IMG/VR virus record: IMGVR_UViG_3300031757_000666
Coordinates: 1 to 28,417 of that record
From: a virus
Direction: 5' to 3' (one strand)
Length of the DNA: 28,417 nt
This document shows, in pieces, positions 7,021 to 13,300 of this stretch (within the stretch, counting starts at the first letter, position 1; the number at the start of each line of letters is the position of its first letter). Under the pieces are notes generated by a model, which searched no databases, was not told the origin of the DNA, and saw nothing but the letters and a program-made list of their open reading frames with translations. The translations under genes were made by a program, and so were the position numbers.

Positions 7021-7733
7021 GGAATCTTTTTAGGATCAACCTTTTCAACTATTTTACCATTTACAAGATAATCGGGATAGGTGCTCGCTGATCTAGTTCG
7101 GCAAAAACCATTCATATAAGTCATTCTGGAACTGGTTGATTTGTTCGCCTCACTTCCGTGGACAATCGTCACCGACCAAACCATCACATCGCCCTTTTGG
7201 GCTGTGTACTTTGTCCCCTCCAAATCACCTCTTTCAAAAAGCCGCAGGTTTGCAGGGTCGCCAAACTCTTCCCAAAGATGTGATCCTGTAATGAACTCAA
7301 CAGGACTATTTTCTTCTGTAATGTTGTCTATAGCAATGATCGTTTGAAGATAATCCGTCACAAGATTCGAAGTGAATACATGACCTTCTCTAAATATCGT
7401 ATCCCTATGCCACGCAAAGGTATCTAGATCACCTTGTTCTCGGAAATAGATTTGATTATTTATCTGTCGAACATCATCGCCTAAAAATATTCGTACAAGA
7501 TTTTGCATTCGTTCATCAATGCGTATGTCATTCAAATAATTATTGGCTAATGCCGGAAAAAATATAAGCGACTTCTTGTTGTAGGCTTGTTCACTTGGAG
7601 CATGCTTGTACCCCCCTGCCTTAATCTGATCGTCCGTGACTCCATACGCTTCACTCTTGATCCTGTCGCACTCTTCCTCAGTGAAGACGGAAGGTATAAC
7701 AACTACACCCTTATGCTTATATTCTTTCAACAT
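7017..7733 (-). CDS. Second PhyH-family Fe(II)/2OG oxygenase
   Basis: 238 residues. H109-R-D111 in FAWHRDTIF gives the first two iron ligands and H192 in IVHGSEANKS the third, with R203 following for 2OG. The intermediate block VEFITGSHLWEEF and AQKGDVMVWS match the other PhyH protein in position, but overall sequence is clearly different, so it is not a recent copy. It is the last gene of the long leftward run, and its start overlaps the deacetylase end by 17 nt. Co-translation with the deacetylase and the NodS-like methyltransferase suggests action on a sugar or acyl group of the same product. Substrate is not predictable. Confidence 0.91.
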   Translation of the reverse strand: MLKEYKHKGVVVIPSVFTEEECDRIKSEAYGVTDDQIKAGGYKHAPSEQAYNKKSLIFFPALANNYLNDIRIDERMQNLVRIFLGDDVRQINNQIYFREQGDLDTFAWHRDTIFREGHVFTSNLVTDYLQTIIAIDNITEENSPVEFITGSHLWEEFGDPANLRLFERGDLEGTKYTAQKGDVMVWSVTIVHGSEANKSTSSRMTYMNGFCRTRSASTYPDYLVNGKIVEKVDPKKIP

Positions 7734-8232
7734 AGTTACTAAGAATCTTATACTGATGATCTTCTACGCCCTGTGCGGCAGAGTAAGCCTTTTCATACCC
7801 CGCCCGCTTCGCACACTCTATAACTTTGTCACAGTATTCTCCATAGGGGTACCGCAGATACCTCGTTCTGAACGGTGCAGCGATTTCTTGCATTATCTCT
7901 TTTTCCGATAGTTCACAAAGGTTCCTATGCGACCATGTATGCCACCCGATTTCAAATGTATAAAGACTGCATAATTCTTTAACTTCGTGCATAGTGCAGT
8001 AGCGTTCAAGTTTTGGAACATTCTTCAAATCAAACTCGTTGTTTCCTCCTAGGAAATTCCCCATCACAAACATAATACCAGATTTATCTTTCAAAACATC
8101 TTGATTTTCATAGACGTTCCGATAGACCCCATCAAACCCAATCGGATCATCACAGGCAAGTATCTGCTCTCGGGTGTGATAGTTGGGATGATTTTCATCT
8201 CCAATGTTATGCGCCAATCTCAACCCTTCCAT
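7717..8232 (-). CDS. NodB-homology polysaccharide deacetylase (CE4), compact
   Basis: 171 residues. The CE4 signatures are present in order: acidic pair CDD at 27-29, the metal-binding H-T-W-S-H at 98-102, and R-Y-P-Y-G at 127-131. CE4 enzymes remove N- or O-acetyl groups from chitin-like, peptidoglycan or exopolysaccharide sugars. At 171 residues it is slightly shorter than a typical NodB domain and lacks a signal peptide, which suggests cytoplasmic action on a precursor. Its ATG lies within the last 13 nt of the methyltransferase gene and its end overlaps the PhyH gene. Order and overlap make a shared pathway likely. Confidence 0.87.
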   Translation of the reverse strand: MEGLRLAHNIGDENHPNYHTREQILACDDPIGFDGVYRNVYENQDVLKDKSGIMFVMGNFLGGNNEFDLKNVPKLERYCTMHEVKELCSLYTFEIGWHTWSHRNLCELSEKEIMQEIAAPFRTRYLRYPYGEYCDKVIECAKRAGYEKAYSAAQGVEDHQYKILSNYVERI

Positions 8233-8723
8233 GGGGAATACCGTTCATACTTGTAAACATTAAACACTGAAGTGTATTCCCTGTAAGGAAATCGAAACGT
8301 TTCTATCAACCTTCCAAACGGATAAGGCAACAACCAATCTTGAATCCCACCAATACAGACATGCTTACTGGCAGCCTCCAACACCAGCCTCGCTATCTGT
8401 TCATGGTCGTACTGCCTATAAAGCAGACCAGTCACTAGAACTAAATCGTACTCTCCCTCTGGAGCGAACACACGTTCGACATTCTTGGGCAACCTGCTCG
8501 CGGCATTGTCACTCATCTCAATGGCGTGGATCTGCTTTGCCGGAAGATCCCCCGTTATGAATCCCTCACCAGCACCAACATCCAATGCCCTGTCATAGTA
8601 TTCGCCTAAGCCTTCTAGAACTGTCAGATAGAAACGCTTGCGGTAGATGTCATCAGGGGTGACCGTGTACTCCCACGGGTCATCCTGTTCATACCATTCT
8701 TCAAGTTCCTGCTTGGTCTGCAT
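8220..8723 (-). CDS. SAM-dependent methyltransferase, NodS-like
   Basis: 167 residues. LDVGAGEG at 47-54 is the SAM-binding loop; EMSDNAASRLP follows as the second motif and YDLVLVTGLLYR as motif III. The N-terminus EQDDPWEYTVTPDDIYRKR resembles the NodS/small-methyltransferase start (D-P-W...Y...K/R). NodS N-methylates the amino group exposed after NodB deacetylation of a chitooligosaccharide; this gene is directly followed by a NodB-like deacetylase, overlapping it by 13 nt. That pairing makes N-methylation of a deacetylated amino sugar a good hypothesis, but other acceptors cannot be excluded. The small basic protein ends 3 nt before its ATG. Confidence 0.85.
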   Translation of the reverse strand: MQTKQELEEWYEQDDPWEYTVTPDDIYRKRFYLTVLEGLGEYYDRALDVGAGEGFITGDLPAKQIHAIEMSDNAASRLPKNVERVFAPEGEYDLVLVTGLLYRQYDHEQIARLVLEAASKHVCIGGIQDWLLPYPFGRLIETFRFPYREYTSVFNVYKYERYSPWKG

Positions 8724-8726
8724 TCA

Positions 8727-8828
8727 TTAGCGCCGCTTCGTCCTTGGCCTGCGCTCGGGTCGCCGTGCGCGCGGTTTCTTGGGCAGGCGCTTGGCGTTCC
8801 CGCTCCTCTTCCCCCCGTAATACCCCAT
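8727..8828 (-). CDS. 33-residue highly basic protein
   Basis: A small frame, MGYYGGKRSGNAKRLPKK followed by RARRPERRPRTKRR-type sequence, runs between the polysaccharide-lyase-like gene and the methyltransferase. About half its residues are Arg or Lys. The ATG overlaps the preceding stop (TAATGG), as at several junctions in this window, and the following ATG begins 3 nt after its TAA, so it fills an otherwise empty gap exactly. A longer frame across the same bases (8701-8982) would overlap the lyase-like gene heavily and is not believed. It could bind nucleic acid or a polyanion; the acidic lipoprotein is one possibility. That is inference only. Confidence 0.6.
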   Translation of the reverse strand: MGYYGGKRSGNAKRLPKKPRARRPERRPRTKRR

Positions 8829-9676
8829 TACAACTCTTCGATCTTGTCTGCCAATTCCCTAAGTTTCTCAGCCAACTCACGAGCATGGGCTTCTTTCGGA
8901 TCGGCAGGCGGCCAACCAGTAGTCGTCCCCACCATGGCCTCAGCCTCTTCCGTTTCTTTAGCGGCCTCTTCCTTCTCGGCAATCATCCGAGCAACGGCAT
9001 CCCAATCAATGCCGGGGTCCAATGGGTCAGGACCAAGGTTTTCCAACTTGTAATCCGAAATATCCCACGCCATATTTTCAGGAGCCACCGCAGGGCCGCC
9101 ATAGTAAGCATCCAACCACGCCCAAACTACCGCCGTCTTATCAGTGACTACGAGATTGTGGCGAACCCAGTCACCTCCATCTACTCGGGCACGAATGAAA
9201 CCCTCATCGAAATCGGCTTCACATTCAAAAAGAACAGCGTTGCCACCCACTTTGAGTTGTCCAACCTTGACCGAATCACCCCACTTTGGACCCTGACCCA
9301 GATGGTAGAAGTACATGCCAATAGGCATGAATCCATCCTTGGTCTTGCCGAACCAAGTACGAAACGAGAAACCATCGGGAGCGGGCTGTCGGTTGCCATG
9401 TCCATAGGATTGGCCTCTGGCATTCTTGTAGCGCAGATCAGCGAACCCCAGCGTCTTTCCCGTACTGTGGGAATCCCAATTACTGAGCGCCCTGACCATG
9501 TAAGACACCTTCACATGGCGACAGGGTGGGACTTCCTTGTAGAGAGCGCACCCGTAGTGGTCGCCGGTTCGGAACATCAGCCGTAGGGCATCACCGCTCA
9601 CATAGGCGTTTTTGATGTCCCCCTTCCACGACTTCTGCCATCCCTCTTCAAACGTTTCATGGACCAGAATGGACAT
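8828..9676 (-). CDS. Polysaccharide-lyase-like beta-jelly-roll protein with C-terminal coiled coil
   Basis: 282 residues. Residues 1-215 look like the jelly roll of alginate/glucuronan lyases (PL14/PL20-like): an early GDALRLMFRTGDHYG, a central GFSFRTWFGKTKDGFMP, the Tyr-rich GMYFYHLGQG, GFIRARVDGGDWV and WAWLDAYYGG near the end. These correspond to the family's strands that line the sugar cleft, with Tyr/His/Arg candidates for catalysis, though I cannot place the catalytic residues. Residues 225-282 are an acidic, Ala/Glu-rich coiled coil, ending in ARELAEKLRELADKIEEL. No signal peptide is present, so it may be virion-borne or cytoplasmic. A virion depolymerase or a carbohydrate-binding protein are both possible. 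Upstream SNase gene ends 3 nt before its ATG. Confidence 0.62.
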   Translation of the reverse strand: MSILVHETFEEGWQKSWKGDIKNAYVSGDALRLMFRTGDHYGCALYKEVPPCRHVKVSYMVRALSNWDSHSTGKTLGFADLRYKNARGQSYGHGNRQPAPDGFSFRTWFGKTKDGFMPIGMYFYHLGQGPKWGDSVKVGQLKVGGNAVLFECEADFDEGFIRARVDGGDWVRHNLVVTDKTAVVWAWLDAYYGGPAVAPENMAWDISDYKLENLGPDPLDPGIDWDAVARMIAEKEEAAKETEEAEAMVGTTTGWPPADPKEAHARELAEKLRELADKIEEL

Positions 9677-9679
9677 GGC

Positions 9680-10042
9680 TTATCGTTTACCTCCGTCGTA
9701 TCGGACCGCGTGGCCCTCTTCAAGCAATACATCATTCAAACAAACGCCTTCTTCATTAAGAATCCGCCCCAGAACCCGACCAAACTTTCCCTTCTTATCT
9801 AAAGAAGTTTCAATAATGGGATGATTCCCTGCATGTTCAACCAACCAACGGCCCACAAAATCTTTTGCAGCAAGACCCAAAGCCTTTTCCTCCAAGTCTC
9901 TGGTGCGAGATTCCGGAGTATTGATACCTACCAACCGCACGCGGGATTTGTACGAAATATCGAAACCTAAATCGAAGATGACATCTACGGTGTCTCCGTC
10001 AACGACGCGATCCACTTTGGCACGGTATTGGTATAGTTGCAT
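9680..10042 (-). CDS. Thermonuclease-like nuclease (SNase fold)
   Basis: 120 residues. The staphylococcal-nuclease landmarks are present: VVDGDT at 13-18, VRLVGINTPE at 35-44 with the catalytic Arg36 and Glu44, GKFGRVLGRIL around 85-94 with Arg89 as the third catalytic residue, and LLEEGHAVRY near the end. These enzymes hydrolyse DNA and RNA with Ca2+. There is no signal peptide, so the product probably acts in the cell, perhaps on host DNA or in recombination. The gene lies 16 nt after ferredoxin and is followed 3 nt later by the lyase-like gene, in the same leftward run. Confidence 0.9.
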   Translation of the reverse strand: MQLYQYRAKVDRVVDGDTVDVIFDLGFDISYKSRVRLVGINTPESRTRDLEEKALGLAAKDFVGRWLVEHAGNHPIIETSLDKKGKFGRVLGRILNEEGVCLNDVLLEEGHAVRYDGGKR

Positions 10043-10058
10043 CTAAACATACTAATGC

Positions 10059-10334
10059 CTACTCCCCTACCTCAATGTAAATACACTCACCCGGACACTC
10101 ATCTGCCGATTCAATCACGGCCTCCAACTGGTCCTCAGGAACCTCGGCCATGCCTTCGGCCATCTGGTAGGCGGGATCACCCTTGGGGGAACCATCTGGG
10201 CCGTACATCGTGGGCCATCCAACCTCCTTGACGTAGGCCAATCCATCGTCGTGCATCTCGAAGATGTCAGGGCAAATCTCGGCGCACAGACCGTCGCCCG
10301 TACACAGGTCTTGGTCAATCCAAACCTTCATCAT
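10059..10334 (-). CDS. Single-cluster ferredoxin with Asp in the second ligand position
   Basis: 91 residues. CTGDGLCAEICP at 11-22 places C11, C17 and C21 with Asp14 where the second Cys of a [4Fe-4S] motif would be. C80 in ADECPGECIYIE is the fourth ligand. Such C-x2-D-x2-C-x3-C-P proteins carry a [3Fe-4S] or Asp-ligated [4Fe-4S] cluster and are common in Actinobacteria as P450 or oxygenase electron donors. The middle region (about 40-70, with GWPTMYGPDGSPKGD) is an insertion before the last Cys. The ATG overlaps the stop of the giant lipoprotein by 4 nt (ATGA), so it is translationally coupled to it. Which enzyme it serves is unknown; Fe(II)/2OG oxygenases do not need one, but keeping iron reduced is conceivable. 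Confidence 0.9.
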   Translation of the reverse strand: MMKVWIDQDLCTGDGLCAEICPDIFEMHDDGLAYVKEVGWPTMYGPDGSPKGDPAYQMAEGMAEVPEDQLEAVIESADECPGECIYIEVGE

Positions 10335-13300
10335 TCAACCTCTTCGATAGTTAGTCGGTACCACCCACTGTTGTTCCCGTTGTACACGGAAGCACGCACC
10401 ACATAGTCGCCAGCAGCCTGATTCGTGCGGACGATGCGGCTGTCCCACTGATCGCTCACGTTGTCGATCACGGGAACACCGTCAGAGCAAGCCCCCCCGG
10501 TATCGCAGTAGGTGATCGTCGGGGTTTCGTCCACATCCACGGCGGTGCTGGGAGGGTTAACACAAGTGTTCCCACAGTCGTTCCCGCCATCATCGTCACT
10601 TTCAATCTGTTGACCGACCCCTACTGCTGACGCATCTCCTGAGTGGTCTCCCTCGGGAGCGTGGGTATCCCAGTTCAGGTAGATGTAGGGGTCGGCAGCC
10701 TCGTTGTTTGTATTGAACTGAGCACGGGTCAGGTTCGTTTCAGCGTCGATACGGATGCTCGTAGGTTCATCCAACGTGAACTGGACATAGTCATAGTTGG
10801 TGCGGCTAGTAGACGAGACGATGCACCAGTCTCCCATGCCTCTCCAACCACCCTCAGCGCAGCCCTCCTCGGTGCCCACGGTCGCGCTCGCACTCGCAGT
10901 AGTCGTGGTGGCCTCCGTGTAGGCATCACCAACAGTGGCCGTTGTTTCATTGTCATTCCATGACCTCTGGGTGGAGCAACCGCCACTCTGCTGTATCCCA
11001 TCTATCATGAGGCAGGACACAAAGTCAGTTCCTGTTCGCGCCACCACGGTCGTTGTATCAACGAGGGTGTTGGTGACCGTCGTAGCGGTCGTCGTCACCG
11101 TCGTTGTGTCCAGATGCCAGTGACCGTCGTTGCTGTTATGCGTCAGAATCCCCGACTCTGCGGTGGTGACATTGGTCGTGGTTGCTGTCCCCGTCTGGAC
11201 AGTTGACGAGGATGTAGAGATCGTTTCTTGCAATGACACAGCAGTGTTCGTATATGTGTAGGTCGGAACATAGACCGGAGCAGGAGGGGGGATGTATGTC
11301 TCTTGGACTTCTTCGGGGAGATATTCTTCTGCGACCTCAGCATCAACTATCCCTGCTTCTACCTCAACAGTGAAGTCAACCCATGTAACATACCCACCCG
11401 GCGGAGTACCCCAGTCATCGTAATAGTTAGGATCATTTGCTGCGTCGTAAGCCTCCCAACTAGTGAAGCCGCCGGGAGCCATAGAGCAGGCATCCGTACC
11501 CCTACACCCTTCATAGGGATCCCAACTAGGTTCAGGTACTACTGGTTCCGGTTCCTCTACTACTGGCTCTTCTGGTGGCTCCTCTGGCTGCAATTCACAC
11601 CAGTGTTCATCACAAATATCAGGTGAGTCTTCATCAGGCCAAGGCACCACCTCTTCATCCCAGTATGGATCTTCTTCCTCGTCCCAAGGCTCCTCGTCCC
11701 AAGGCTCCTCTTCACACCAAGACTCCGCATCACAAACGTCAGGCTCTTCAGGCTCCCAATCTGGATCCCAGTCTGGATCTTCTACCTCCCAATCTGGGTC
11801 TTCTTCGATCTCCTCATCCCAAGGCGGCTCTTCGCACCAATCAGTATCTGAACAGCCCTCCTCTACCTCAGGCTCCTCCACCTCAGGCTCATCCGTTTCT
11901 TCGATTTCAGGTTCGTCTACTTCTTCAGAAGGCACCTCCGCTTCATCCACTTGCTCTTCATCCACTTCCTCTTCTGAAGGTGAATCTGGCTCGGGTAGAA
12001 GTTCTTCGTCAAAGGTGCCTGTATCTTCCGGGTCGGTGAATGGGTCTTCCTCATCATCCCACAACTCTGGCTCTTCCAAGTCATCAACATCTTCACCCGT
12101 GAATTCATTCCAGTCGTCCCACTCCTCCTCGGTCCACTCCTCGGTCATGTCCTCCCAGTCCTCCTCCCACTGGGCTTCCATTTCCTCGTCGTATTCCTGC
12201 CAATCCTCTTCTGTCCATTCCCATGTTTCGCTAGGTGGTGGTCCCCAGTCCTCGGGCCACTCCTCTAGACCCTCCTCCTCCAGAATCCACGCTTCCTCAT
12301 CTTCCGCTGACCAGTTTCCCCACTCGTCATCTTCTTCTAACCAAAGATCATCTTCAGATACATTTTCATCTTCTTCTTCCATCCAATCTTCATCAGACCA
12401 ATCCTCTTCCAAGGACAAATCGGAATCTTCATCCAAGGACCACTCGTCATCTTCTTCATCATTGACCTCCCATAACAATTCCTGTTCAGCGTCATACGCT
12501 TCCCAATCACCATCATCCCACAGCGCGGTTTCGCTAGGTGACGGACCCCAGTCCTCTGGCCATTCGTCAAAACCTTCCTCTGCAAGAATCATGGCCTCTT
12601 CATCAGCGGCCCACTCTTGATCGTAGGCGTCCCAATCGTCTTCAGTCCACTCTGCGGATTCCGTGGGTGACGGACCCCAATCCTCAGGCCACTCCTCTAC
12701 ACCCAGTTCTTCCAGCAGTTCCTCTTCCCACGACTCCGGATCTTCCATCTCCTCTTCCCAGATGGCGTCCATTTCCTCGTCGTAGATATCCCAATCTTCT
12801 TCTTCCCAGTCAACGGTTTCGGTAGGCGACGGACCCATGAGGTCTTCGTTCCACTCCTCCAAACCCATCTCTTCCAGAATCCACGCCTCTTCCAAATCAG
12901 CGTCATACTCCTGAAAGGCGAAATCCTCTTCGTAATATTCTTCTTCGTACTCCTCCCAGAACTCCTCCTCATCAAACTCTTCATGTTCTTCAAAGAATTC
13001 GATGCGCTCCTCTTCGACCTCCTCCATGAACGATTCAACTTCTTCAAACAGTTCTTCAACATCGACAGCCTCACCAAAGAGATCGTCCATCAACTCCTGT
13101 TCTTCTTCAAAATATTCGTCGTCGTATTCGACTTCTTCCCACTGCTCGTCTTCCCAATACTCTTCATCCACACTGAGAAGAATCTCAACGAAATCAATCT
13201 CATCTTCTTCAAATATTTCAGGGGCTTCCCACTCTTCAACTGATTCGATCTCTTCGACGTAGGACGCGCCCAACACTTCTTCAATGCGATCCTCAGCAAC

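Noticed and set aside
8701-8982. A 93-residue basic minus-strand frame overlapping the lyase-like gene and the methyltransferase start.
   Set aside because: It lies mostly within the well-supported lyase-like gene in another frame. The 33-residue frame 8727-8828 fits the gap with coupled start and stop.
8744-9586. A 280-residue plus-strand frame.
   Set aside because: It is antisense to the lyase-like gene and has no recognisable domain or ribosome-binding site.
11677-12892. Repeat-rich DNA considered as a CRISPR array or satellite.
   Set aside because: The repeats are diverged at DNA level, have irregular spacing and stay in frame with the acidic protein. There are no identical direct repeats with unique spacers.
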